Shown here: positions 45,170 through 58,910 of the stretch, piece by piece | Layout of the letters: the number at the start of each line of letters is the position of its first letter | Numbering within the stretch: the stretch's first letter is position 1 | Source of the DNA: Chrysogorgia sp. JL179-B06 | Taxonomy: Eukaryota > Cnidaria > Anthozoa > Scleralcyonacea > Chrysogorgiidae | Assembly: GCA_035772405.1 (NCBI GenBank) | Contig: JAYKKM010000172.1 | Location: 120,001-184,000, forward strand | DNA: 64,000 bases | Direction of reading: 5' to 3' | Notes under the pieces: generated by a model | Told to the model about the DNA's origin: nothing | Seen by the model: only the letters and a program-made list of their open reading frames with translations | Databases searched by the model: none | Translations under genes and position numbers: made by a program

Positions 45170-47695
45170 ATCAATCGATAAAGTTAAGTTACGAGAAGAA
45201 CTTATGTTATCTGAACTCCATCAGAATACCCCAGATACGCTTAATGAACTTGTAGAATGTTACAATGAGACTGTATCCAAGGCCCTGGATTGACATGCGC
45301 CTGTAATCACTAAGGTGATAAGATCTAGACCCCTAGTCCCATGGTTTAATGAAGACATCAGGACGGCAAGACGCGAGAAGAGGAAAGCCGAGAGGAAATG
45401 ACGGCGTAATGGTTGGCAAGACATGATGGATTATAGAATGAAAAAGAATCTGACAAATCAACTGATGAATAAAGCACGTTGCCAGTTCTACCAGAATTTC
45501 ATTCAAGAGTAATTCTAATCAACATAACCTCTTTTCAGCCACCAAGAAATTGCTTAATCAAGGAGCTAACAAAGCCGTATTTCCTCCCTGCATAGACAAG
45601 GTCAATAACATGGAAACTGGATTATCGGAGGACGCAGTTGATATTACCGTGGAAACAACAGCTGGATTAGATAATTTTACTGCGCTTACCGAAGAAGATG
45701 TGAGAAGACTTATGGAGAAGTTCGGGAAAAAGAGTTGTGATTTTAATCCTATGCCAACAACTTTAGTGCTTGATTCATGCATCGACGTGTTGTTTATACC
45801 GATAATTACTAAGATCATCAATTGTGACCCTCCACGCGAAAACGTACCTTAACGCTTTTCCGTTTAAACGGCCAAAAAAAACGGATGGCGAACAGATGAC
45901 AAACGGCTTGTAAAATCGAAAAACGTTCGAACGGTTTCGCAAACTAACTAAACGGTTAACAACAGGAGGTCGAACGGTTAATAACAGGCACCGAACGTTT
46001 AATAACAGGCGTTCGAACGCTCTGTTAGTAATTTTAAACGTTTTATCAAACCGTTTGAACGGCTTCTTAAAGCGTTCGAACGCTTACCAAACGGTAAGCG
46101 AACGCGGGTATTTTCATGCCGTTCGCTAAAGCGTTAAGGTACGTTTTCGCGTGGAGCGTCACAATTTGTCGCTGGAATCGGGGACAGTTGCTGATGCCTG
46201 GAAATGCGCTCTTGTAAAACCATTACTAAAAAAGCTTGGATTAGCCCTTCTTTTTATGAATTATAGACCAATAATTAGTAATTTGCAATATGTCGCCAAA
46301 CTAACTGAAAAAGTTGTGTTCAGTCAGACCCATGCACACATGACAACCCATTCATTATATCCTGAGTCGCAGTCATCTTATCGGCAATTACACAGTACTG
46401 ATCAAACGGCGCTTATCAAAGTTATGAATGATATTCTATTGAAAATGAACTTGCAAGAAGTCACTCTATTACATGCTTGACTTGAGTGCCGCTTTCGACA
46501 CTGTTGATCACAATATTTTAATTGATCGACTCAATAAAGAGATCGGCATTCAAGGTAAAGCCTTAGACTGGTTTAAGTCATATTTATACACAACAGGAGC
46601 CAGCGGATTTCGGTAAATGGAAAACTTTCAAAGCGTTTTAACTTGGACCATGGTGTTCCCCAAGGATCATATGATACGCAGCTCTATCTTAGTTTTAAGC
46701 CTGATACCAGTACATCGCAGGAAGAAGCTGTGCGGGCGATGGAGACTTGTATAGATAAAATACGACGTTGGATGATTCACGATAAACTTCTATTGAACGA
46801 CGATAAAACTGAGTTTATTTTAATTGGGACTCGCCAGCAGTTGAGTAAACTACAGCCAATTAGTTTTTCAGTAAGTAACTCTGCAATTTGAAGTCCAAGT
46901 GTCAAAAATCTTGGCAGTTGGTTTGACTCTAATTTGAAGATCTCGATCCACATTACAAATGTGTGCAAAGCTTGCTTTTTCCATCTTCATAATATCCAGC
47001 GAATTAAAAAGTACTTATCAAGAGACTGCCTACTGATTCTTGTACATGCTTTTATAACCAGCAAGTTGGACTATGGCAATGGTTTGCTCTATGGTCTCCC
47101 GAAGCACGAAATATCCAAACTACAATGAGTCCAAAATGCTTTAGCTAGATTAATAATGGACATTGGAAAGTATTCTCATATTTCACCTGCTTTATACGAA
47201 CTACACTGGCTTCCAATTTAAGCACGGATACATTTTAAAGTGTTACTTCTAATTACTTTAAAAGCTATATATAATCTAGCACCATCGTATATTACTGATC
47301 TCATAGAAATAATCGAAGTCTGTTTATAAACTTAGATCTAATAGTGGTACTTTGCTAGAACACCCGAAAGGAAAGATGCTTTCTACTTTGGGTGCTCGGT
47401 CATTTACTGCGGCAGCACCATAACTTTGGAACAGTCTTCCACTTAGCTTAATATTAGAACAATTTCATCAATTGATATGTTCAAAAAGTCTGTAAAAAAC
47501 CTATCTTTTTGGACAAGCTTTTAACTGATGTTTTTATTCAACTTTTATAGTTAGTAAGAAATGTAATACATATATTATGTAATCTATATATCTAATTGTA
47601 TTCTTATTCTATCTTGTACACTACCATTGTTAAGCGCTATTGGTCTATTATTGTAAATAGGGCTATATAAGTATTAAATATTATTATTATTGCGA
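45170..47695 (+). pseudogene. CR1/L2-like non-LTR retrotransposon, degenerate
   Basis: Order of recognisable blocks: linker with PLVPWFNEDIRTARREKRK (45310-45390), RT start with LTEEDVRRLMEKFGKKSCD, then SLESGTVADAWKCALVKPLL, NYRPIISNLQ, HSTDQTALIKVMNDIL, GVPQGS, NDDKTEFILIGT and SKLDYGNGLLYGLP, ending in AAP-LWNSLPL and an (ATT)n tail at about 47685. Stops and frameshifts are common and the palm-motif region (F/YADD) is missing after GVPQGS. Part of the endonuclease is absent. A MITE interrupts it at 45824-46162. Confidence 0.85.
45824..46162. mobile_element. 339-bp MITE nested in the CR1/L2-like element
   Basis: Ends GTGACCCTCCACGCGAAAAC and GTTTTCGCGTGGAGCGTCAC, flanked by AATT on both sides. 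Removing it and one AATT restores the RT reading frame from KIIN to LSLESG. The interior is rich in GAACGGT and GTTCGAACG repeats. Confidence 0.88.
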
Positions 47696-49325
47696 GACAA
47701 GTTGCACGAAAATTGCTTGAATTAGTGTAAAAGCGCCTTTAATGGCGGAACGAATTTTCGTTCAAATGCCTCGTTTTAGAATACATCTCACGCAAACAAA
47801 ACAAAAAATTAAATGTTTTTTATATTTATTTCCGTGTACCGTATAGTCATCACTACCAATTAGACAGCTAAAATCACACAAGATTTTGGAAGTGCTTATA
47901 TGCAGTAACAAATTCAGTTCGAAATAAACTCTCTTTGGGACTGGATATAAATATGGAAAATATGAAAATATGGAAATTAATTCTAAATGCCCCCTTTGAA
48001 ACGTTTAGCAATATCAAGACCCCTCCCCCCGACACTGGGGCGGATTAAGGACCCCAGGGGGAAATTTAGATTGTGGGGCCCCAAACATCTGAAAGTTAGC
48101 ATGTTGCACCCCGGTCTCTGCCGCTGCGGTGCATGGGAACAGTTATCGCTTATCAGTTACTAATATAAATATTGACTGCTGACTGGGGTTTATTTTAACA
48201 ATTAAAATTTATGTTAAATCCGTAGGTACACTGCATTAGAGTGTTACTGTTACTGATCCATATAATGATTCTGTAAAATATTTCAAGATTTTTAATTTTT
48301 TAAATGATTTTTTGCTTTTGTGCTCTGTTTTTTCCCCTTCGTTTCAAATTTGAGCTGGGCCCTCAGGAGCTCGGGGCCCTGGGGCACGTGCCCGAGTTGC
48401 CCATAGGTTAATCCGCTCCTGCCCCCACAACCTCCCCATATTTTTGCGAACATGCTGTTTATTAGGTCTTTTACAACCCATTGACAGCTGAACCGACCAA
48501 AAACAGCCCTTGTTATCTGTCTAACGCCAGATTATTGATTACTAATTGAAGAGAAACGAATGAAGATATGAGAGTAAAATGCAGTATATTGATGACAGTA
48601 CACATGAGATATCAGATATCAAGTTACAGTCCTCGAGAAAGCTCGGTGTGACGTAAAAGGTGCGTAAGGTACTAAATGAACATGCTGGCTTGCGTAATAT
48701 GAGAGCCAGTGGGACATCAAAAAGGGCAAGACGAGGAAAAGTACAAAGAAGAAAAAAACCGACAGAAGAAAGGCAGGATACTTAAGAAAGGCAGGGTACA
48801 AGTAAAATCTCTGCTGGAAAAAATTGTTGTTGAGAAAGGTAGTATAGCCTTCCCACGCATAATACTCCAGAGAAGGCAAAGAATAGCAGCAGCAAATATG
48901 GAAGTTATATGGAAGTTATATGGACGTTCTATATGGCCAACAGCATCGAGCCAAGATTTCATTTGAATACCCTACACTTCTTGGTGGAAAATAATTATGT
49001 TGCAGAAGACCTGCTTGACCATTTCAAAACCTCTATTGAGCAGCTTGAAGTCCATGATTTTAATAAAGTTAGAAGAGTCATATAAAGATCAGAATCGTGT
49101 TTGAAGCCAGAAACAGGCAACATCTGTAAGCCCATAAATGGCTATTTTGTTGATGAATTTGTCAATTCTAGTGAAGAGAAAGAGACTTATAGTGAATTTC
49201 AAGTGAGAGTGATTGCGAGAAAGTTACAGCAACTGTTCTCATTCAATGAGAACAATATAACTGTTCAACAAAAACAACGATTTAATATATTGAACAATGT
49301 TATTTTAAAAGGTTTTACATTCAAT
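47696..49325. other. Intergenic, decayed
   Basis: Open frames at 48709-48966 (Lys-rich) and 49101-49391 have no recognised domains. 48040-48420 carries GGGGCCC-type inverted segments (GGCGGATTAAGG / CCTATGGGTTAATCCGC-like), probably an old fold-back element. Confidence 0.35.
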
Positions 49326-49565
49326 AGTGCCTATGAAACAAAAAAATTACTCTGTTTTTATGACCCATTTTGGTACTTCTTGATGCGCTGAATCTTATGG
49401 TGGTATCGGTTTTTCAATCACGATAAAGGAAAGTGCTTTATTTTTACGTAAAAGTGGAAAATTACACCAATTTTGTCCGCCTCATAGTGCCATAATTTCC
49501 AGCGCATCACGAAGTACCAAAGTGGGTCATAAAAACAGAGTTCCATTTTTCGTTTCATAGGCACT
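49326..49565. mobile_element. 240-bp fold-back MITE
   Basis: AGTGCCTATGAAAC and its complement at the ends; the arms continue through TGTTTTTATGACCCA and its complement to GATGCGCTG. Confidence 0.8.
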
Positions 49566-50019
49566 TTAAAGACATGATATTATGAGAGTATATATCAAAA
49601 CTTTAAGTCTCAGTTTAAGAATGATAAAAATCATGATTTAATATAGAAATACTACATACTTTTCATAATTTATCTTATGATGTTAATCCACTTATGTTTA
49701 TAGTTTGTATTGTTCATAATGAAAATCAGTTACATGTACAATATTAAATATGTTAAATATTTGTAAGAGGTGTCCATCCATCTGCATCCTGTTGAAAAAA
49801 GTTAAAGACGCCCCTTTTCATATGAGAGTTTTTCTCGAAACCTCCCGTCACAATACAGAAAAAACTCGATGGAGGTATTTAGTACGTATACCATATAAGG
49901 AGGCGTAAATAGAAGGTATTGACGAGCACATAGAGTGAATTAACGCGCAAATAGCTGACACCTTGCACACTGGTACCAGCTTCCTAGTTAATTGGATTAT
50001 AACCGACACAAAACAACAA

Positions 50020-50110
50020 AGGTCCTAACCCTAACCACCGCCTAACGAGTTTTCTAACCATAACCCCCGCCTAACGAGTTTTCTAACCCTAACCCCCCGG
50101 CTATGTTTTC
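50020..50110. repeat. CTAACGAGTTTTCTAACCCTAACCCC repeats
   Basis: Two to three units of about 30 bases containing GAGTTTTCTAACC. A diverged relative lies at 57975-58045. The CCCTAA-like look is coincidental: units are irregular and interstitial. Confidence 0.65.
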
Positions 50111-50509
50111 AATCCATCCCTCGTCCCCGCCACATCCTCAGTAACGTGTTAACAATCCCATTTGCTCGTCAATGCCTTGTATTTGCTCGTCAATGCCTTG
50201 TATTTGCTTGTTGCCACTTCCTTATATGGAATACCTGCAAGAACTACATATGAAAAACTCCTCTCTTTATTTAATGACCGGTTCCTTACTTGAAAGAACT
50301 CGTGAAATTATACAGATTTGCTTTACAACACTTCCATATCTCACTGCGTTCTTGCGCTATTAAGATTTGTATGATATAGTATATGATCCTGGAGTGGAAA
50401 AACAGCAAAAAGCCAGAATTTTTATATCAGTTCACAGGAAATCTTGTCACATCAACTTCTTCAATGGCAATTCATCCTTGAAGTACAAATCAAATATATG
50501 TTCAAGTTG

Positions 50510-51984
50510 AAATAGAACTAATAAGAACTAATAATAAAAACTAGTAAGAAGAACTAATAATAAGAACTAATCATAATAAGAAGAACTAATAATAAGAAAC
50601 TAATAATAATAAGAAGAAGAAGAACTAATAATAAGAACTAATAATAAAAACTAATAATAATAAGAAGAACTAATAATAAGAACTAATCATAATAAGAAGA
50701 AGAACTAATAATAAGAACTAATAATAATAAGAAGAAGAAGAACTAATAATAAGAACTAATAATAAGAAATAATAATAATAATAATAACTAATAATAAGAA
50801 CTAATAAGAACTAATAATAAGAACTAGCAATAAGAACTAATAATAAGAACTAATAATAAGAATTAATAATAAGAACTAATAATAAGAACTAATAATAAAA
50901 CCTAGTAAGAAGAACTAATAATAAGAACTAATAATAAGAACTAATAAGAACTAATAATAAGAACTAGCAATAAGAACTAATAATAAGAACTAACAATAAG
51001 AACTAATAATAAGAACTAATAATAAGAACTAATAATAAGAACTAATAATAATAATTAATAATAACAACTAATAATAACAACTAATAATAACAACTAATAA
51101 TAACAACTAATAATAAGAACTAATAATAAGAACTAATAATAGGAACTAATAATAAGAACTAATAATAACAACTAATAATAAGAACTAATAATAAGAACTA
51201 ATAATAAGAACTAATAATAAGAACTAATAATAATAATTAATAATAACAACTAATAATAACTAATAATAATAATTAATAATAAGAACTAATAATAATAATA
51301 AGAACTAATAATAAGAACTAATAAGAACTAATAATAAGAACTAGCAATAAGAACTAATAATAAGAACTAATAATAAGAACTAATAATAATAATTAATAAT
51401 AACAACTAATAATAACTAATAATAATAATTAATAATAAGAAATAATAATAATAATAATAACTAATAATAAGAACTAATAAGAACTAATAATAAGAACTAG
51501 CAATAAGAACTAATAATAAGAACTAATAATAAGAACTAATAATAAGAACTAATAATAACAGCTAATAATAACAACTAATAATAAGAACTAATAATAAGAA
51601 CTAATAATAAGAACTAATAATAAGAACTAATAATAAGAACTAATAATAAGAACTAACAATAAAAATTAATAATAAAAACTAATAATAAGAACTAATAATA
51701 AGAACTAATAATAAGAAATAATAATAAGAACTAATAATAAGAACTAATAATAAGAACTAATGAGAACTAATAATAAGAAATAATAATAAGAACTAATAAT
51801 AAGAAATAATAATAATAATAAGAACTAATAATAAGAACTAATAATAAGAACTAATAATAAGAACTAATAATAAGAACTAATAATAAGAACTAATAATAAG
51901 AACTAATAATAAGAACTAATAATAAGAACTAACAATAATAATTAATAATAACAACTAATAATAACAACTAATAATAACAACTAT
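50510..51984. repeat. AAT-rich satellite, block 1 (GAACTAATAATAA units)
   Basis: About 1.5 kb of 9-12 base units, mainly GAACTAATAATAA, with AACAACTAATAAT and TAATAATTAAT variants and patches of GAAGAA. Confidence 0.95.
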
Positions 51985-52486
51985 TATTATATGGCACAAG
52001 CTACTTCCGGTGAAATTGCGTGCTCTGATTGGCTGAGACACGTCACGTGCCGGTCCGTTATTTCCCGTAATGACCGGTCCGGATTACGGATTTTGTCAGC
52101 CATTTTGTTTACAAAGGAGCGAACAATGATAGGAAACTTTGAAAAGCAGCAAAAATGGAACGAATTTAGTAAATTAAGCACTAAATCATGTACGAGTCGG
52201 ACGATGAACAATCTGAATGAGAGTCTTACTATCATGAAAGCAATCGAAGAACAAGAACAAGATTGAAAATGACGATTCTGTCACTCAAAACGTATGTAAA
52301 GTATGTTGTTTAAAAAATCCATGCCATATAATAAACCTCTTATTAACCTCGACTGCTTGGTCATTACTGGAAAATATCAGACCTCGGTCTTTTATGCACG
52401 AACCTCGCCCTACGGGCTCGGTCCGTACTGTCAAGACCTCGGTCTGATATTTTCCCGTAATGACCGCGCTCTCGGTTAATAAGAAG
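51985..52486. mobile_element. Insertion within the satellite, with CCGAGGTC hairpin
   Basis: Non-repetitive 0.5 kb. 52360-52475 is a hairpin: GGTCATTACTGGAAAATATC and its near-complement around GACCTCGG / CCGAGGTC. ACCGGTCC-type motifs lie at 52050-52080. Confidence 0.65.
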
Positions 52487-54515
52487 TTAATAATAAGAAC
52501 TAATAATAAGAACTAATAATAAGAACTAATAATAAGAACTAATAATAATAATTAATAATAACAACTAATAATAACAACTAATAATAACAACTAATAATAA
52601 CAACTAATAATAAGAACTAATAATAAGAACTAATAATAAGAACTAATAATAATAATTAATAATAACAACTAATAATAACAACTAATAATAAGAACTAATA
52701 ATAAGAACTAATAATAAGAACTAATAATAAGAACTAACAATAAGAACTAATAATAACAACTAATAATAACAACTAATAATAACAACTAATAATAACAACT
52801 AATAATAAGAACTAATATTAAGAACTAATAATAAGAACTAATAAGAACTAATAATAAGAACTAATAATAAGAACTAATAATAATAATTAATAATAACAAC
52901 TAATAATAACTAATAATAATAATTAATAATAAGAACTAATAATAAGAACTAATAATCAGAACTAATAATAAGAACTAATAATAAGAACTAATAATAATAA
53001 TTAATAATAACAACTAATAATAACAACTAATAATATGAACTAACAATAAGATCGAACTAACAATAATAACTAATAATAAGAACTAATAATAAGAACTAAT
53101 AATAAGAACTAATAATAAAAACTAGTAAGAAGAACTAATAATAAGAAATAATAATAATAAATAATAATAATAATAAGAACTAATAATAAGAACTAATAAG
53201 AACTAATAATAAGAACTAGCAATAAGAACTAATAATAAGAACTAATAATAAGAACTAATAATAAGAACTAATAATAACAACTAATAATAACAACTAATAA
53301 TAACTAATAATAAGAACTAATAATAACTAATAATAATAACTAATAATAAGAACTAATAATAACTAATAATAAGAACTAATAATAAGAAATAATAATAAGA
53401 AATAATAATAAGAACTAATAATAATAATAATAAGAAGAAGAAGAAGAAGAAGAACTAATAATAAGAACTAATCATAATAAGAAGAAGAACTAATAATAAG
53501 AAATAATAATAATAAGAAGAAGAAGAACTAATAATAAGAACTAGTAAGAAGAACTAATAATAAGAACTAATAATAAGAAATAATAATAATAACTAATAAT
53601 AAGAACTAATAAAAACTAATAATAAGAACTAGCAATAAGAACTAATAATAAGAACTAATAATAAGAACTAATAATAAGAACTAATAATAAGAACTAATAA
53701 TAAAAACTAGTAAGAAGAACTAATAATAAGAACTAATAATAAGAAATAATAATAATAAGAACTAATAATAAGAACTAATAAGAACTAATAATAAGAACTA
53801 GCAATAAGAACTAATAATAAGAACTAATAATAAGAACTAATAATAAGAACTAATAATAAGAACTAATAATAAGAACTAATAATAATAATTAATAATAACA
53901 ACTAATAATAACAACTAATAATAACAACTAATAATAACAACTAATAATAAGAACTAATAATAAGAACTAATAATAAGAACTAATAATAATAATTAATAAT
54001 AACAACTAATAATAAGAACTAATAATAAGAACTAATAATAATAATTAATAATAACAACTAATAATAACTAATAATAATAATAATTAATAATAAGAACTAA
54101 TAATAAGAACTAATAATAAGAACTAATAATAAGAACTAATAATAATAATTAATAATAACAACTAATAATAAGAACTAATAATATGAACCAATAATAAGAA
54201 CTAATAATATGAACCAATAATAAGAACTAATAATATGAACCAATAATAAGATCGAACTAACAATAAGAACTAATAATAAGAACTAATAATAAGAACTAAT
54301 AATAAGAACTAATAATAAGAACTAATAATAAGAACTAATAATAATAATTAATAATAACAACTAATAATAAGAACTAATAATATGAACTAATAATAAGATC
54401 GAACTAACAATAAGAACTAATAATAAGAACTAATAATAAGAACTAATAATAAGAACTAATAATAAAAACTAATAATAATAACAAATAATAATAACTAATA
54501 ATAACTAATAATAAC
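52487..54515. repeat. AAT-rich satellite, block 2
   Basis: Another 2 kb of the same units, with higher-order patterns (AATATGAACCAATAATAAG triplet at about 54180-54245). Confidence 0.95.
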
Positions 54516-55104
54516 TCATCAGCTACCAGCTCACAAGATTGCCGTCTCCATCTTGATATTAGTAAAGTCCCTAGTAACAATACTATATCACAATAGATGC
54601 ACTATCAATTGTAGTTATTTGTATCAATTGTAACTATTTCTCGTTACCTGTATGTTGGTGGCGTCTTTGTTGGATGTGAAATCTTTGGCAGAACAAACAT
54701 ATCTACCTCTTGACGTGTTCCACTGTGGTCTTTAAACTGTTCCCGGTGACGTTGGGCTGCCTAAATTAAAATACTATCCAAGTAAATTCAGTCTTATTAT
54801 ATAGTATAACGTGCATTATTATGAATTTTATACTCTATCTCGATTTTGATTTATAATTTATCTGTAGCTATGACGTCATTACCTACAGATAATAACTTAT
54901 AGTCGTTTCCGGAAACAAACATTGCGGTGCAAGAACAAAAAACTCTTTCACGGGACTTTAGTAGTAAGGTTTACTTACAATTTGTCGCGTATTTATAAAA
55001 TTTTCAGTTTATATTCGTCTTGAAACATAGACGACATTGTAAAGATTAGTCTGCCCGTTTTAATCAGACCGTATTATTAAGAATTAATTATTGGATGAGG
55101 CTGA

Positions 55105-55209
55105 GCAGGATATCCAGAATTATTCAGACCGAGGTCAGTGTTATCCGCCGAAGCCGAATGCTGAGGCGGATAACACTGACCGAGGTCTGGATAATTCTGG
55201 ATATCCTGC
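55105..55209. repeat. 105-bp near-perfect palindrome
   Basis: GCAGGATATCCAGAATTATT to its complement, arms continuing through GACCGAGGTCAGTGTTATCC. One of several hairpins sharing GACCGAGGTC with a CGAAGCC/GGCTTCG centre. Confidence 0.88.
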
Positions 55210-55479
55210 ATAAGCCGAATGCAATAATTATTTTATTATTCATTCTGTTACACTAACGAATAAAACAAACAAAAATCGAAAGCAAACAAAAATTAATTAG
55301 CCATTGTGAACAATTCAAAGCAAAACACAGCTCAACTCAAAATTTTCCCGCGTATTTGTAATTTCACGCAAAATTATCGCTGGAATATCTCGGGCTCCGT
55401 CCAATAACCTCTACAGATATCTGTTTCCGCTAAAAAATAGCGCGGGCACCTGCAAATACCGAGAATTATTATGCATTCT

Positions 55480-55690
55480 CTACTCTATCCCGATTTTGAT
55501 TGGCTGTTGGCAAACAACTAATTCGTGACAATCGCTTCATGTGACGTCAATGTTCCAATATTATGGTTCAAAAAGTGTAGCTATGACATCATTATTCCAA
55601 TATCATGTTGCTAGCTTGCTGTTGCCAACTTGTTTGCGGCGAAAGAAATGGCAAAATGGCGGGTTCTTCTTATATGCATGATAAAACAAT
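55480..55690. repeat. Second copy of the 5430-type repeat
   Basis: CGATTTTGATTGGCTGTTGG, CTTCATGTGACGTCAATGTT and CATGTTGCTAGCTTGCTGTT match 5445-5560. Confidence 0.7.
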
Positions 55691-56714
55691 TATTGGATTC
55701 GGTTTTCGCATGATATATATATATGTTATTTACCGGTTTGGAGGTCCGTATGGAGAAATAATTCCCGAGGTCTCAAAAAACATGTAAACATGGATTTGAT
55801 CGAGTACTCATCAGCGTACGGTTATCAAGATCGCGGACAAACCCCTTCCGATCGCTCGTCATCTTTTAGTATAGGTCTACCATGATCAGCGAGCTGTAAG
55901 CATATGGTGAACGTATTCACGATCAACACACTTTCTGAATCTACCAACAGAGTCAAAGAACAACCCGACGAAAAGCAAAGATGTCGAATTTGGCTCAAAT
56001 GACCCGCAACATGGCTCACGGTTCGCAAAAGCCTGGGAACTATTATTGCGCAATTTTTCAGATTTGTGGAACCCCAAAAATAATACTAATAATAATAACA
56101 GAGCCGAAACTAAGACTCGTGCTACACCCGAGTAACAATTAAACAACTCGTTGTCTAATTGTTAAATAGGAACCTCTGGGATAAAAGTCGCGTGATTTCA
56201 AAAGAATATTTACATCTTTAATGAAAAATGTGAAATAAAAGTTATTTCTTGGATTATAAAATTGTCAATTTATACTAAAACAATTGGACAACTCGCCCTT
56301 ATTTTCTATGAGCGATAGTCAACTCGTTCCGCGTCGTTGACTATATGCTCTTAGTTTACTTTCTGAGCTTAATCGAGTTCTGACTTTCGGTGACTATCAC
56401 TTCACTAGAAATCATACTTAAAAAGTGTTTTTAATATACCAGACTCATGAGTTTATTCGTTCCAGTCCTCTCTTGGAATCATAATTTTGATGCATGGTTT
56501 CTAAAACATGACGAATTTTTTTTCAGAATGGCGACTATATTATTATAACAAAAAATCGTCGAAAAGGCTCAAAAACTTAGCATAAAGACACTCAGTATAT
56601 TATATCAGATTTCTCACAAAATAGAACTGTCTGAGGGTAAGGAAGGTGTTTGTCGTATAATTATTTGCATTTTTACGTCTTTTTTTATCGTTATGTGTTA
56701 GTTTGAAAGCTGTA

Positions 56715-57052
56715 ATGTATGAGTCAATTCAAAATGCGATCATGCCCCCCCCCGGCGAACCCCCGGGAATTTGACTTTTTGGAAAAATGTTGGTCAAATT
56801 CCCCACGATGCGGGTTGAAAACACAGTCAAATTAGTCAAATTCCCCACTTTTCTCACCTTTTTGAAAGCAGTTCCAAAAAACTAGTCGCAATCACTGCTT
56901 TTGTGACCTACTTCGTCGGCGAGCACTCGAGCGATGTCGAAAACTTTTCGCGGGTAACCGCTGTCCAATTTTCTTATGGTCGCGTCAAATGCCCGGGGGT
57001 TCGCCCGGGGGGGGGGGGCGCGGATGATCGCAGTTGGAATTGACTCATACAT
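56715..57052. mobile_element. 338-bp MITE with homopolymer C/G near its ends
   Basis: ATGTATGAGTCAATTC at the left and GAATTGACTCATACAT at the right; each is followed inward by GCGATCAT and a C or G run, then GGCGAACCCCCGGG or its complement. Confidence 0.8.
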
Positions 57053-58141
57053 AAAGCGTGAAGAAAACATCGAGCATTGGATTTACAAATTATATCTAAC
57101 ACAGTTCAAACTGTCTGTTTAAAACTTCGCAATTGGATATTCAGTTCAGGACTGAAATTATACTGAAACAAGTAGTCACCTAGGCTCGGTGATTATCGTT
57201 ATATTTACCTCGCCGCGCGCTTCGCGGCTCGGTAAATATTCACCGGTAATCACCTCGACTTCAGAGAGAAAATGCGAGCTGGATCGTTGTCTAATTGTTA
57301 ATTAGATACCGTGTAGCGTAGCCAATCAGATTGCAGCATTTGCATTAGACTATTAGTAAGTTATCTACCTTATTAAAATCTCTCAACTCCTCGTCTCGTG
57401 GTCCTGTATTCAGCAGCTCATAGTTATGACCTGGCTGCCATCTTTCCCAGTTTCTCGATCGTGTTCCGATAACACGACTCGGGTTGTTATCGTAGTACGT
57501 CGGAAATGGTATCTGAGCGTCTCCTCCTCGGCCGCGCAGCCCCAGACTACTGTCATTAAGCTTTTTGCTTCGGTATTCTGATAGAATTCTGGCAGAGGCG
57601 TTGCCATAAGTTTCATTGAGTTGGACTTTCATTTGTGGAACATGACCTGTGTAACTGCGCGACCAATTAACACAACTGGTTATTTTTTTATTATTCACAT
57701 AAATTCCTAGAACATATATATGTTTAATAGAGTGAATTGTAATATGCCCAATTATTCTCCCGGCGTTACGACTATTATATATACAGAATTTCGTGACTAA
57801 GCTCTCTGTAGCGATCGAGGATGAGCATGTAATCTTGTTGGTCAGCAGTCACATTAACTGGATACAACCTGAGCAAACGGCTGCCTTGATGTTAGCCAAT
57901 AAATTATTGGCATTATTTTAGCATTGTACCCAATAAGTTATTGGATTGTAAGCAACCCCAAAACAATAGCGATCCTAATCTAATCCCCCGCCTAAAGAGT
58001 TTTCTAACACCCCGCCTAATTAGTTTTCTAAACCTAACCCCCCGGATGTATTTTAATACATAAATATTTATTTCCTGTAATAATTATAGTCCTTTTATGG
58101 TATATATATATATATAAAAATACATGTATATATATATAAAA

Positions 58142-58271
<130 letters not shown>

Positions 58272-58333
58272 GTGTAGGTTTTGGTCTACGAAATGCAAAG
58301 AGTGCTCAACAACATATAGTTAGAGCAAATAAT

Positions 58334-58738
<405 letters not shown>

Positions 58739-58910
58739 AAATATACAAAATAAAATCACTCAAATAAAATCACTACTCCTGAATAGAAGTTGTGTTGAGC
58801 TTCGTAATCAAGCTAGAGCGATGTAAACAGCACAAAACCCAATAATAATGTTATCAATACTACTAATAATAAAGGTGGTTTTATTAATACATTCAATAGC
58901 AGTGCTAAAT

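Larger units (their letters stand above)
54516..58080. other. Intergenic, MITE-rich
   Basis: No host gene recognised. Holds the palindrome at 55105-55209, a second copy of the 5430 repeat at 55480-55690, a CG-rich hairpin at 57180-57260 (CTCGCCGCGCGCTTCGCGGC) and the poly-G MITE at 56715-57052. Confidence 0.4.

Noticed and set aside
50020..50110. Interstitial telomere repeat (CCCTAA)n
   Set aside because: Units are irregular, about 30 bases long, and only look telomere-like in short stretches.
50510..54515. CRISPR-like array
   Set aside because: No constant repeat with unique spacers; it is a low-complexity satellite in a eukaryotic genome.
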